Made by a program: the position numbers and the translations under genes. Source: Hymenobacter lapidiphilus (GTDB taxonomy: Bacteria; Bacteroidota; Bacteroidia; Cytophagales; Hymenobacteraceae). Taken from it: a DNA stretch of 64,000 bases. The number at the start of each line of letters is the position of its first letter. Position 1 is the first letter of the stretch. This document shows positions 35,208 to 47,297 of this stretch, piece after piece. The notes under the pieces were generated by a model that was not told the DNA's origin, made no database searches, and was given only the letters and a program-made list of their open reading frames with translations. The DNA is taken from assembly GCF_003417065.2 (NCBI RefSeq), contig NZ_QVLT01000007.1, positions 95,337 to 159,336 of the forward strand. The letters are read 5' to 3'.

Positions 35208-35714
35208 ATGCGTACTCCCCTGCTCCTTCCATTGCTTATGCTGATGCTCGGCGTGCCCGCGCTGCCTGCCTGCAAAAACAGCCGCCCGGCTGCTGCCGGC
35301 ACCGTGGCCTCTACCACTGCCACGCAGCCTCAGCAGCAGGAAGCCGTGCTCGTATTCGGCCGCACGGCCTGCTTCGGCACCTGCCCCGACTATACGGCCC
35401 GGTTTTTTGCCGACGGCCGCCTGGAGTACGAAGGCCGCGAACACGCCCCCGTAGTGGGCAACCGCACGGTAAAACTGGCGCCAGCCGTAGTACAGCAGCT
35501 GTTGCGCGAAGCCGACCAGCTTGGCTTCGCGCAGCTGCGCGACGTGTACTCCAAAGGGGCCCTCGACTTACCTTCCACCACGCTCACCATCACGACGGGC
35601 AAAGGCACCAAAAGTGTGCGCGTAGATGAAGGCGGCCCCGAGAGCCTGCAAAAACTCTTTACGCAGCTCGATTACGAGGTGCAGAAGGCGTTGGGCGTGG
35701 TGGCCGAAAAGTAG
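35208..35714 (+). CDS. DUF6438-like exported protein
   Basis: 168 residues from the ATG at 35208. MRTPLLLPLLMLMLGVPALP then ACKNS; the Cys after Ala could be a lipobox (LPAC). The domain spans about residues 45-160: VLVFGRTACFGTCPDYTARF (a C-F-G-T-C-P motif), DGRLEYEGREHAPVVGNRTV, LREADQLGFAQLRDVYSKGA, LTITTGKGTKSVRVDEGG. Known: 'R..CFGtCP.Y...i..dG...Y.G' is the signature of DUF6438, widespread in Bacteroidota and of unknown function; the two Cys may form a disulfide or bind metal. Confidence 0.82.
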   Translation: MRTPLLLPLLMLMLGVPALPACKNSRPAAAGTVASTTATQPQQQEAVLVFGRTACFGTCPDYTARFFADGRLEYEGREHAPVVGNRTVKLAPAVVQQLLREADQLGFAQLRDVYSKGALDLPSTTLTITTGKGTKSVRVDEGGPESLQKLFTQLDYEVQKALGVVAEK

Positions 35715-35762
35715 AAGCTGCCTTACATCAATACGACTTACGCAAAAGAGGCCGTAGGCATG

Positions 35763-35780
35763 GCGCGAAGCTCCAGCTTA
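35763..35780. repeat. Half of a family C repeat
   Basis: GCGCGAAGCTCCAGCTTA copies the first 17 bases of the family C arm at 19162 but lacks the facing arm; GGTGTGTAAGTC follows. Confidence 0.5.
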
Positions 35781-35805
35781 GGTGTGTAAGTCTTGATTTC
35801 AATAT

Positions 35806-35874
35806 GAAGAGAAGAAGGCTGGGCCGCTGAACGAACCTGATGGTAGCGTACAGCGGCCCAGCCTTTTTCTCTTC
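35806..35874 (-). terminator. Terminator after the SOD gene
   Basis: GAAGAGAAGAAGGCTGGGCC... (35806-35829) pairs with 35851-35874 at 23 of 24 positions. On the minus strand the core GCTGGGCC stem is followed by TTCTTCTCTTC. It lies 14 bases past the SOD stop. Confidence 0.75.
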
Positions 35875-35888
35875 GGCTTTTAGCCTAC

Positions 35889-36638
<750 letters not shown>

Positions 36639-36919
36639 AGGAAGGAGGCTTTCGTTTTTCAGTAAACAGTTATTCGTTTTCCGGGGCCGATTGGTTCGTT
36701 TCCGAGGCAAAACTCTTCGCCCAATACGCTGGAAAAGTCCTCCCCAAAAAAAAGAGTAAACAGCAGCGGATATTGTCCCAATATACCAATGCTTACCTGC
36801 AACTACCGGTTCAGGTTCGGTTTTGGCCGTACTTTTACGCGCTCGGGCACGGTTTTGGGGGCATCCCGCGTTACCTCTTTTCTGGCCGCCGCTCTGCGGC
36901 TTCTCCCCCTTTATTGCAT

Positions 36920-38167
36920 ATGCCAACTTTCCGTTTTTCGCCGCCTGCCGTTCGTTTTGTAACTCTTCTGCTGGTTTTACTGGGCCTCGCCCACCTCAGC
37001 CAGGCCCAGGTGCAGCTGCGGGGTGTAGTGCGCGACCGGGAAACCCAGGAAGTGCTGCCCTTTGCCAGCATTGCCGTGCTGGGCACCACCAACGGTACCA
37101 CCACCAACCTGGAGGGCGAGTTCACGCTCGTTGTAAAGGAGCTACCGGCCCAGCTGTTGGTGTCGGAGCTGAGTCACGTCCGCGACACGGTGCGCGTAAC
37201 CTCAGGCGCCGCGCCGCTAAGCATTACGCTGGCCCCGGCCTCCGTGGTACTTCCCGAAGTGAAGGTGGCCAGCTATCCTTTTCAACTCGTAGACAGGGCC
37301 TTCCGCAACCTGGCGCGCAACTACCGCCGCAGCTACTACGGCCGCGCTTTCTACCGCCAGATCACGCGGATCGACAATGAGCCGACTGAGCTACAGGAGG
37401 TAGTCTGGAACGTAAAATCTAACCCGGCCCGCATTGAGGGTACCACGCTGGCTCAGGGCCGCTACGCCGGCGTGCAGGCCCCCATCAGCCTGAACAACTT
37501 CTCGGTGTATACCCGCCGCTACGGCCTGTTCGACGTCCGGCAGGATAGTACCACGTCCCTGGCCCTGTTCAGCCCCAACGTGGAGAAAAATTACCTGCTG
37601 GAACTTAAAGGCATTGTGGGCGAAGACTCGACCGGTGGGGTTGCCGAAATCGGCTTCGAAACCCGGCCCGAGCTGGCCTACCAGGCCCAGGGCACCGTCT
37701 GGATCGACCTGGAAACCAACCAGGTAGTGCGCTACCGGGTGGTGCAGCCCAGCTTTACAGGCAGCACCAGCAACCCGCGCCAGAAGTTCACCAACGCCAA
37801 ACTGACCATCGAAATGACCTTTAAGCCCGGCGGCGCGGCCGGCATTGCCCCGCTGGAGCTGATGAAAATGGACCTGACCACCGACCTGACTGAGCCGGGC
37901 AAGGAGCCGCTGGCCATTAAGGTGTCGTCGTTCACCTATTTCTACGACCAAAGCACGACGAACCCGCGCCTGCCCTACGCCCAGGCCAGCCTTACCGACC
38001 GTGACCTGGACGCCATCCGGGCCAAGCCCTACGACCCCGAGTTCTGGGCCAACAACCCAATAGTGAAGCGCACCCCAGCCGAGGACGAAGTAGTAGCCGC
38101 CTTCGAGAAGAAAGGCGCTTTCGGCTCGATGGTAAAAGGCCAGACCCGCAAGCCCGCCCGGCGGTAG
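36920..38167 (+). CDS. Exported CarboxypepD_reg-like domain protein
   Basis: 415 residues from the ATG at 36920 ([20 protein letters not shown]...SQAQ signal peptide). Residues about 30-110 are a CarboxypepD_reg-like domain: [40 protein letters not shown]. The rest is beta-rich ([54 protein letters not shown]) and lacks a TonB plug and barrel. Known: Bacteroidota have many such proteins of unknown role, probably periplasmic or attached to the outer membrane. The gene is divergent from the SOD gene over 281 bases. Its TAG stop is followed at once by heptamer repeats. Confidence 0.82.
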   Translation: MPTFRFSPPAVRFVTLLLVLLGLAHLSQAQVQLRGVVRDRETQEVLPFASIAVLGTTNGTTTNLEGEFTLVVKELPAQLLVSELSHVRDTVRVTSGAAPLSITLAPASVVLPEVKVASYPFQLVDRAFRNLARNYRRSYYGRAFYRQITRIDNEPTELQEVVWNVKSNPARIEGTTLAQGRYAGVQAPISLNNFSVYTRRYGLFDVRQDSTTSLALFSPNVEKNYLLELKGIVGEDSTGGVAEIGFETRPELAYQAQGTVWIDLETNQVVRYRVVQPSFTGSTSNPRQKFTNAKLTIEMTFKPGGAAGIAPLELMKMDLTTDLTEPGKEPLAIKVSSFTYFYDQSTTNPRLPYAQASLTDRDLDAIRAKPYDPEFWANNPIVKRTPAEDEVVAAFEKKGAFGSMVKGQTRKPARR

Positions 38168-38169
38168 GG

Positions 38170-38218
38170 TTTAGGGTTTAGGGTTTAGGGTTTAGGGTTT
38201 AGGGTTTAGGGTTTAGGG
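38170..38218. repeat. Telomere-like heptamer tandem repeat (TTTAGGG)7
   Basis: Seven perfect copies of TTTAGGG at 38170-38218; a partial copy (TAGGG) overlaps the preceding stop codon. The unit equals the plant telomere repeat, but here it is an intergenic tandem array of 49 bases. It is followed after 4 bases by a family A inverted repeat. Confidence 0.97.
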
Positions 38219-38222
38219 AAAG

Positions 38223-38323
38223 GAACGTCATTCAGAGCGAAGCGAAGAATCTCGCGTGCTGACGTTGAGTTACCATCACAACATCAGCACGCGAGATTCT
38301 TCGCTTCGCTCTGAATGCCGTTC
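38223..38323. repeat. REP-like inverted repeat, family A (copy 2)
   Basis: Left arm 38223-38262 (GAACGTCATTCAGAGCGAAG...) is complementary to 38284-38323 at 39 of 40 positions. The loop contains CGTTGAGTTACCATCA. The stem core is identical to that of copy 1 at 27386. Confidence 0.88.
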
Positions 38324-38344
38324 TTTTCAGTTCTGCACACTCGT

Positions 38345-38485
38345 TTACAGGCTGAAGTACAACACCAGCCCCATTAGCACCAGCCCGGTCAGGAAGGCAC
38401 AGCCCAGGCCGATGCCGATGAATTTGAACAGGCGGATGTCGCTACGGGAATGGTAGGCGCGGCGGGGTTCGGGATTTTCAGGCAT
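38345..38485 (-). CDS. Small single-span membrane protein
   Basis: 46 residues from the ATG at 38485: MPENPEPRRAYHSRSDIRLF then KFIGIGLGCAFLTGLVLMGL and VLYFSL. A polar, positively charged N-terminus (likely inside) is followed by one hydrophobic segment of about 24 residues. A longer in-frame start (38542) adds 19 residues but runs into the divergent gene's upstream region. Codon use matches the neighbours. Function unknown. Confidence 0.6.
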   Translation of the reverse strand: MPENPEPRRAYHSRSDIRLFKFIGIGLGCAFLTGLVLMGLVLYFSL

Positions 38486-38558
38486 GAGGAAGTAACCGGT
38501 CAGCGCGCTAAAAGTAACTGGCAGCGCAGCTTTCGGCCCCAAGAGGCATCTTTAGGCC

Positions 38559-39620
38559 ATGAAATTGCCTTTACCCCACCTGCTACTGCTGGGCCTGCTG
38601 GCCGCCTGCTCGCCCCGCACCCCGCTGGCTACCACGCCCGCCGCCCCCGTAACTACCGCTGCTGCCCCGCGCCCCGCGGCCAACGAGTTGCGGGTGGCGT
38701 TCGGCTCCTGCAGCCGCCAAAACCTGCCTCAGCCGCTGTGGGACGACATTACCCGCGACCAGCCCGACGTCTGGATCTGGCTGGGCGACAACATCTACGG
38801 CGACTCGGACGACCCCGCCGTGCTGCAGGCGAAGTACACGCTGCAGTTCAACCAGCCCGGCTACCGGCAGCTGCGCGAGCAGGGCACGCGCATCATCGGC
38901 ACCTGGGACGACCACGACTACGGCCGCAACGACGGCGACAAAACCTACCCCTTCAAGGCCCAGAACCAACAGCTGGCCCTCGATTTTCTGGAGGAGCCCG
39001 CCGACAGCCCGCGCCGCCGCCAGGAGGGCATTTACGCCGCCTACGAGTACCGGGTGGCCGATAAGAAGGTAAAAGTGCTACTACTCGACGACCGGTATTT
39101 CCAGGACCCGCTGTACCGCGACGCCCAGAAGGTGTACCAGCCCAACCCCACCGGCGACATGCTGGGTGAGGCGCAATGGGCCTGGCTGCGCGAGCAGCTG
39201 GCCGGCTCCGACGCCGACGCCCATATCATCGGCTCGGGTATTCAGTTTCTGCCCACCCAGCATCCCTACGAGAAGTGGGCTAACTTCCCGGCCGCCCGCC
39301 AGCGCCTGTTCGACCTGCTGACCGAGACCCGCCCCAAGGGCCTGCTGCTCGTCAGCGGCGACCGGCACATCGGCGAGGTGTCGGAGCTGGCGGTGCCGGG
39401 GCTAGCCCGACCGGTGCTGGAGGTGACGTCGAGCGGCCTGACGCACCCGGCCACCCAGAATACCGGCGAGCCGAACGCGCTGCGGGTGGGGCCGCTGGTC
39501 AACCATAAGCACTACGCGTTGTTCCGTTTCCGGGCCCCGGAAGGCCGGCTGCTGCTGGATATGTCGTTGCGCGGCGAGGCCGGCCACATCTTTTACGAGC
39601 AGGTAATCCGCCTGGAATAA
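38559..39620 (+). CDS. PhoD-like alkaline phosphatase family lipoprotein
   Basis: 353 residues. MKLPLPHLLLLGLLAACSPR is a lipoprotein signal (LAAC, Cys17). PhoD-type metallophosphatase motifs: VAFGSCSRQN, VWIWLGDNIYGDS (metal-binding Asp/Asn), GTWDDHDYGRNDGD, LLLDDRYFQD, GSGIQFLP and LLLVSGDRHIGEVSEL (His ligands). Known: these Ca/Fe-dependent enzymes cleave phosphomonoesters or diesters outside the cytoplasm. It lacks the N-terminal Fn3-like domain of Bacillus PhoD. It begins 74 bases from the small membrane gene, divergently, and ends 38 bases before the GH3 fusion gene. Confidence 0.9.
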   Translation: MKLPLPHLLLLGLLAACSPRTPLATTPAAPVTTAAAPRPAANELRVAFGSCSRQNLPQPLWDDITRDQPDVWIWLGDNIYGDSDDPAVLQAKYTLQFNQPGYRQLREQGTRIIGTWDDHDYGRNDGDKTYPFKAQNQQLALDFLEEPADSPRRRQEGIYAAYEYRVADKKVKVLLLDDRYFQDPLYRDAQKVYQPNPTGDMLGEAQWAWLREQLAGSDADAHIIGSGIQFLPTQHPYEKWANFPAARQRLFDLLTETRPKGLLLVSGDRHIGEVSELAVPGLARPVLEVTSSGLTHPATQNTGEPNALRVGPLVNHKHYALFRFRAPEGRLLLDMSLRGEAGHIFYEQVIRLE

Positions 39621-39658
39621 GCGCTGGTCCGCCGCGCCTTCGCGCCGCATGCCGTACA

Positions 39659-42784
<3,126 letters not shown>

Positions 42785-42787
42785 ACT

Positions 42788-42884
42788 GTTTTTCACGCAC
42801 AAGAGCGCCGGGGCATGCGTAGAGGTTAAAAGGAGGATCATCCTTTTCCTCTGCGCATGCCGCTGCGCTCTTCTGCGTGAAAAC
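42788..42884. terminator. Imperfect long inverted repeat between GH3 fusion and acyl-CoA ligase (family D)
   Basis: GTTTTTCACGCACAAGAGCG and CGGGGCATGCGTAGAGG face CCTCTGCGCATGCCG and CTGCGCTCTTCTGCGTGAAAAC. The inner AAAAGGA/TCCTTTT closes the hairpin. It has T runs at the outer ends of both strands, so it can terminate. The outer arm resembles that of the repeat at 44575. Confidence 0.7.
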
Positions 42885-42942
42885 TAAAATCCACCGGAAA
42901 ACCTCTAGCTTGAAGGCCTATACCTAAACCAGCCCGAAACGA

Positions 42943-44568
42943 ATGCTAGGACTCATGATGCACCAGCCCCTGCGCATTGCCGGGCTGCTCGAACACGCCG
43001 AAAAGTGGCACGCCGACACCGAAATCGTGAGCCGGCTGGCCGAGGGCGGTTTCCACCGCTACACCTACGCCGGGCTGGGCCGCCGGAGCCGGCAGCTGGC
43101 CAATGTGCTGGCGCGCCTGGGTATAAAACCCGACGACCGCGTGGGCACGCTGGCCTGGAACAACCACCGCCACCTGGAGCTGTACTACGCCGTGTCGGGC
43201 ATGGGGGCCGTGTGCCACACCATCAACCCGCGCCTGTTTGGCGGGCAGCTCACCTACATCATCGACCACGCCCAGGACCAGGCCATTTTCTTCGACCTCA
43301 CCTTTCTGCCGCTGGCCGAAAAGCTGGCCCCCGCTTGCCCCAACGTGCGGAACTGGGTGCTGATGAGCGACCGGGCCCACATGCCCGAAAGCACCACGCT
43401 GCCCGATCTGCGCTGCTACGAAGACCTGCTCGCGGCCGAGCCGGCCGAGTTCGAGTGGCCGGTATTCGATGAAAATACGGCCTCCTCACTCTGCTACACC
43501 TCGGGCACTACCGCCGAGCCTAAAGGCGTGCTCTACTCGCACCGCTCCACGCTGCTGCACACCTTCGCGGCCGGCCTGCCCGACTGCTTCAACTGCTCGG
43601 CCCAGGACGTGATTCTGCCCGTTGTGCCCATGTTCCACGTCAATGCCTGGGGCATTCCGTACCTGGCGCCCATGCTGGGCTGCAAGCTGGTACTGCCCGG
43701 TCCGGGCCTCGATGCGGCCAGCCTTTATGAGATGTTCGAGCAGGAAGGCGTGACGTTTTCGGCCGGCGTGCCCACCATCTGGCTGGGACTGTTAGCCTTC
43801 ATGCGCGAAAAAGAGCTGCATTTCAGCACCCTGCGCAAGATGATTGTGGGCGGCGCGGCCTGCCCGCCGGCGCTGCTCAAGGCCTTTGGGGATGAGCTGA
43901 ACGTAGAAATTCGCCACGCCTGGGGCATGACCGAAACCTCGCCCCTGGGCACTGTCAGTACCCTCAAGCCCCAGCAGACTGACCTGCCGCCCAACGAGCA
44001 GTTTGACCTGCTGGCCAAGCAGGGCCGGGTGATTTATGGGGTGGATATGAAGATTGTGGACGACGCCGGCCAGGCGCTGCCCCACGACGGCGTAGCCTTC
44101 GGCGACCTGCTGGTACGCGGCGCATGGGTGGTGGCCGACTACTTCGGCACCGACGCGCCCAACCAGCTTACGCCCGACGGCTGGTTCAGCACCGGCGACG
44201 TGGCCACCATCGATGCGGCCGGCTTCATGCAGATAACTGACCGGAGCAAAGACGTCATCAAGTCGGGTGGCGAGTGGATTTCGAGCATTGCGCTGGAGAA
44301 CCTGGCCGTGGGCCACCCCGCCGTGGCCGAAGCCGCCGTAATTGGCCGACCTCACCCCAAATGGAGCGAGCGGCCGCTGCTGGTGGTGGTGCGCCGGCCG
44401 GGCATGGATGTTTCGGTGGAAGAGCTGCTGGCGTTCTACGAAGGCAAAGTGGCCCGCTGGTGGATGCCCGAAGCCGTGGAGTTCGTGGACGAGCTGCCGC
44501 ATACAGCCACCGGCAAAGTCCGCAAAACCCAGCTGCGGGAGGATTTCGGGAGCTACACGTTCGAGTAG
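42943..44568 (+). CDS. Acyl-CoA synthetase, medium/long-chain (AlkK-like)
   Basis: 541 residues. The start [20 protein letters not shown] is typical of AlkK-type ligases. ANL-family motifs: [20 protein letters not shown] (P-loop), [73 protein letters not shown] (hinge) and the catalytic Lys in [14 protein letters not shown]. Known: it activates a fatty acid with ATP to acyl-AMP and then acyl-CoA. Chain length is not decided by sequence. It is flanked by inverted repeats on both sides and seems to be a single-gene unit. Confidence 0.93.
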   Translation: MLGLMMHQPLRIAGLLEHAEKWHADTEIVSRLAEGGFHRYTYAGLGRRSRQLANVLARLGIKPDDRVGTLAWNNHRHLELYYAVSGMGAVCHTINPRLFGGQLTYIIDHAQDQAIFFDLTFLPLAEKLAPACPNVRNWVLMSDRAHMPESTTLPDLRCYEDLLAAEPAEFEWPVFDENTASSLCYTSGTTAEPKGVLYSHRSTLLHTFAAGLPDCFNCSAQDVILPVVPMFHVNAWGIPYLAPMLGCKLVLPGPGLDAASLYEMFEQEGVTFSAGVPTIWLGLLAFMREKELHFSTLRKMIVGGAACPPALLKAFGDELNVEIRHAWGMTETSPLGTVSTLKPQQTDLPPNEQFDLLAKQGRVIYGVDMKIVDDAGQALPHDGVAFGDLLVRGAWVVADYFGTDAPNQLTPDGWFSTGDVATIDAAGFMQITDRSKDVIKSGGEWISSIALENLAVGHPAVAEAAVIGRPHPKWSERPLLVVVRRPGMDVSVEELLAFYEGKVARWWMPEAVEFVDELPHTATGKVRKTQLREDFGSYTFE

Positions 44569-44574
44569 CGTTTT

Positions 44575-44636
44575 CACGCAGCGGAGCGCGGAGGTAGAGA
44601 GATACTTATCTCTCTACCTCCGCGCTCCGCTGCGTG
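44575..44636. terminator. Perfect 30-bp hairpin between convergent genes (family D)
   Basis: CACGCAGCGGAGCGCGGAGG... (44575-44604) is fully complementary to 44607-44636. It begins 6 bases after the acyl-CoA ligase stop codon and ends 7 bases before the stop codon of the minus-strand gene; TTTT precedes it on the plus strand. Confidence 0.8.
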
Positions 44637-44643
44637 GAACCTG

Positions 44644-45816
44644 CTAAATCTTGATGATAACGCCCTTTTTATACATCCCCCACAGCACCCCAAACCAAAT
44701 CAGCACGCACACCAGCGCGCCCGCCAGGGAAGCATTTACCGGGCTGCAATAGGGCGTAAAAAAGGTATTATAGAGCCAGGCTTTAAGCGGTACTCCCTCG
44801 CCCACATGCACCGCATTAAGGGTTTTGGCCACGATGCCCGAGAGGAAGAATACGGTAATAGCATTCACGCCATACACCTGCCCGAAGGCGGTCCACCAGC
44901 CGCGGCGGCCCCGCACGTCGCAAAGCCAGTAGAGCAGCGCTAGGGTGGCCGTGGCGAGGCCGCCGGTGTAGAGCACGTAGGAGCTGGTCCAGAGGCTTTT
45001 GTTGATGGGGAACCACATATTCCAGATGAGGCCGGCCACAATGAGGCCGGTGGCGGCTACAAACAGCTGGGCCACCCGCACGGCCGGCTCCAGCTCGCGG
45101 CGCCGCAGGTATTGGCCCATCAGCATCCCGAGCAGGCCGGTGGCAATGGCCGGCAGCGTACCCAACAGCCCCTCGGGGTCCCAGGTGCGGCTCTGCTTCC
45201 AGAGGTGGGCTTCGCTGAACACGGCCCTATCGAGCCAGGCCCCAAGGTTGGTTTCGGGCTCCAGGTTGGCTGTCCCGAAACCGGGCACCGCCACCAGCTG
45301 CAGCAGCACGTTGTAGCCCACCAGCAGCGCAAGCAGCAGCCCGATTTGCTGGCGGCGACTGGTTTTCAGAAACAAGATACCGCAGGCCAGAAACACCCAA
45401 GAAATGCGGGCCAGCACCCCCGGAATTCGTACCGTATCAAACTCGAACTTCGGGTACAGCGCCATCAACAGCCCCAACCCGAACAGAATGCCTGCCCGCC
45501 GCAGCACCCGCAGCATGGCCGCGCCGTGGGTAGCCGGCTGCTGCCGGGCCGCCCCCAGCGCGTAGCTGATGCTGACGCCCACAATGAACAGGAAAAACGG
45601 GAAAATGAGGTCGGTTGGGGTGCAGCCGTGCCATTTGGCGTGTTCCAACGGGGCATAGATGTGGCCCCAGTCGCCGGGGTTGTTCACCAGAATCATGGCC
45701 GCCACCGTCAGCCCCCGAAACACGTCGAGCGAAATGAGGCGGGCGGGCTGCGAGGCCTCGGCCAGCGGCAGCGCGCCGGTGGTTTCGAGAGCGGCTTGGG
45801 TGGTGGCGGTGGTCAT
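44644..45816 (-). CDS. HGSNAT-like acyltransferase membrane protein
   Basis: 390 residues with about ten membrane segments. Motifs: RLISLDVFRGLTVAAMILVN, NNPGDWGHIYAPLEHAKWHG, CTPTDLIFPFFLFIVGVSIS, YALG, RAGILFGLGLLM, TWDPEGLLGTLPAIATGLLG, and NAITVFFLSGI near the end. Known: this is the heparan-alpha-glucosaminide N-acetyltransferase (HGSNAT/DUF5009-DUF1624) pattern; the conserved His in the first loop takes part in transmembrane transacetylation. Inference: it may acetylate glucosamine residues of an imported glycan. It lies downstream of the minus-strand SusD, on the same strand, with a family A repeat between them. Confidence 0.88.
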   Translation of the reverse strand: MTTATTQAALETTGALPLAEASQPARLISLDVFRGLTVAAMILVNNPGDWGHIYAPLEHAKWHGCTPTDLIFPFFLFIVGVSISYALGAARQQPATHGAAMLRVLRRAGILFGLGLLMALYPKFEFDTVRIPGVLARISWVFLACGILFLKTSRRQQIGLLLALLVGYNVLLQLVAVPGFGTANLEPETNLGAWLDRAVFSEAHLWKQSRTWDPEGLLGTLPAIATGLLGMLMGQYLRRRELEPAVRVAQLFVAATGLIVAGLIWNMWFPINKSLWTSSYVLYTGGLATATLALLYWLCDVRGRRGWWTAFGQVYGVNAITVFFLSGIVAKTLNAVHVGEGVPLKAWLYNTFFTPYCSPVNASLAGALVCVLIWFGVLWGMYKKGVIIKI

Positions 45817-45844
45817 GTTTTTTGGCTGTTAGCTGTTAGCCGAA

Positions 45845-45945
45845 AGAACGTCATTCAGAGCGCAGCAAAGAATTTCGCGTGAACCATTGAGGTGTTGTTG
45901 CAACGGTTTGCGCGAGATTCTTCGCTGCGCTCTGAATGACGTTCT
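45845..45945. repeat. REP-like inverted repeat, family A (copy 3)
   Basis: Left arm 45845-45879 (AGAACGTCATTCAGAGCGCA...) pairs with 45911-45945 at 33 of 35 positions. It is preceded at 45827-45840 by GGCTGTTAGCTGTTAG, two copies of a TTAG-containing heptamer. The loop has CCATTGAGGTGTTGTTGCAACGG. Confidence 0.85.
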
Positions 45946-45989
45946 CTTTTGAGCGTTGAGCGGCTGAACGCCAGCTCTCAGCCCACAAA

Positions 45990-47285
45990 TTAATTAGCCG
46001 GATCGGGGGGCGTATTACCGTTGTTTTCGCGCTCGATGCGCGGGTAAGGGTAGAAATTGCGGTTGCGCTCGGCCCCCGGCTGGCCCGGACCGGGCCGGCC
46101 GAAGCGGCGGCTGTCGCTGAGCCGGAAGCCCTGGAAGGCCAGCTCGACGTAGCGGTTACGCAGAATTTCGAGCAGAATAGCATCGGCTGTGAGCGGACCC
46201 GAATAAGCCGGCAGACCGGCCCCGAGCGGGTCGTTGGCAGTGGCCGTTTTGGTCAGCACTTTGTTCAGCTCGACGACAGCGTTGGCCAAATCGCCTTTGC
46301 GGGCGTAGGCTTCGGCCCGAATCAGCAGCATCTCGCCCGGCACGTACACCGGAATCGGAGCATCGTTGGCCGTGTAGAAACCCAGCCCGCGGTTCTGGGT
46401 GGGCAAGGGGGCAGCCCGCACCAGAAACGGAATCCGCCGGTCGCCGGGGGCCGGGGCCAGCGGCCCGCTCAGGCCCAGGTTCGCATCGGTGGGCTCGAAG
46501 ATGTTGCGGTTGCCGAACACCACATCGAAGAGCGGGTTGCGGGCAATGTTGTTGAAGTTGAACACCGAGCGGCTGCTCAGATTTACGCGCCCGGCGGCGG
46601 CCAGGGCCTTGTCGTAGTCGCCGAGCACGAGGCTGTAGCGGGCGATGAGGGCCTGCAGGGTGTTGGTCAGGTCGATGCCGGGTACGATTTTGCCCCGGAA
46701 TTCGGCCGAGACGGGCGCGGCAGCCAGCTGAGCGGCGGCAACCTCCAGCTGCGCGACGGCGCTGCGCAAGGCCTCCTCACGCGGCACGAAGGTGGCGTTT
46801 TCACCCGTCACCAGCGAAGTCTGCTCGAAAAACTGCGCGATGTCGCCCAGCGTCAGGGCTCGGAAAATGCTGGCGTAGGCCACGATGCCGCTGCGGGTGC
46901 CGGGGTCGGTGGCGTTGCTGGCGTTGGCCAGAATCAAATCGGCGTTAGCCCGCACCAGCTGCGAAGTGGTCCAGAGATTCCGCACCACGGCGTTGTCATT
47001 CACGATGCTGGCCCCGCCAACGGCCACATTGTTTTCATCGACGTTACCCTGGTTGAGAATGAACATCTCGCGGGTGCTCAGGCCGCTCAGGGCCACTTTG
47101 TTGTAGAGCACGCTCACCAGCCCACCAGTTGCGTAACGGGCCTGCAGGCCGTTGCTGAGCAGCGTCAGCCCCTCGGCCGAGCCGGTAGCCTGCTCCACGC
47201 TGACGGTGCTCGGATTAATATATTCCTTGTTGCAGCCGCCCAGTACGAGTGTACCGGCGACGAAAAACAGAACTAGATTTTTCAT
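45990..47285 (-). CDS. SusD/RagB-family outer-membrane lipoprotein (left locus)
   Basis: 431 residues. MKNLVLFFVAGTLVLGG-CNKEYINPS is a lipoprotein signal (LGGC, Cys18). SusD-type TPR-like helices: SGIVAYASIFRALTLGDIAQ, RYSLVLGDYDKALAAAGRV, VPGEMLLIRAEAYARKGDLA, NAVVELNKVLTKT and EILRNRYVELAFQGFRLSDS-RRFG near the C-terminus. Known: SusD proteins sit as lids on SusC transporters and bind the incoming glycan or peptide. It starts 12 bases after the SusC stop. The shortness and the pattern place it in the SusD-like branch with RagB-type C-terminus. Substrate unknown. Confidence 0.93.
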   Translation of the reverse strand: MKNLVLFFVAGTLVLGGCNKEYINPSTVSVEQATGSAEGLTLLSNGLQARYATGGLVSVLYNKVALSGLSTREMFILNQGNVDENNVAVGGASIVNDNAVVRNLWTTSQLVRANADLILANASNATDPGTRSGIVAYASIFRALTLGDIAQFFEQTSLVTGENATFVPREEALRSAVAQLEVAAAQLAAAPVSAEFRGKIVPGIDLTNTLQALIARYSLVLGDYDKALAAAGRVNLSSRSVFNFNNIARNPLFDVVFGNRNIFEPTDANLGLSGPLAPAPGDRRIPFLVRAAPLPTQNRGLGFYTANDAPIPVYVPGEMLLIRAEAYARKGDLANAVVELNKVLTKTATANDPLGAGLPAYSGPLTADAILLEILRNRYVELAFQGFRLSDSRRFGRPGPGQPGAERNRNFYPYPRIERENNGNTPPDPAN

Positions 47286-47297
47286 GGGAAGGGAGGG

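Noticed and set aside
38170..38218. Telomeric DNA or eukaryotic contamination
   Set aside because: The array is short, embedded between bacterial genes and followed by the same repeat family seen elsewhere in the window.
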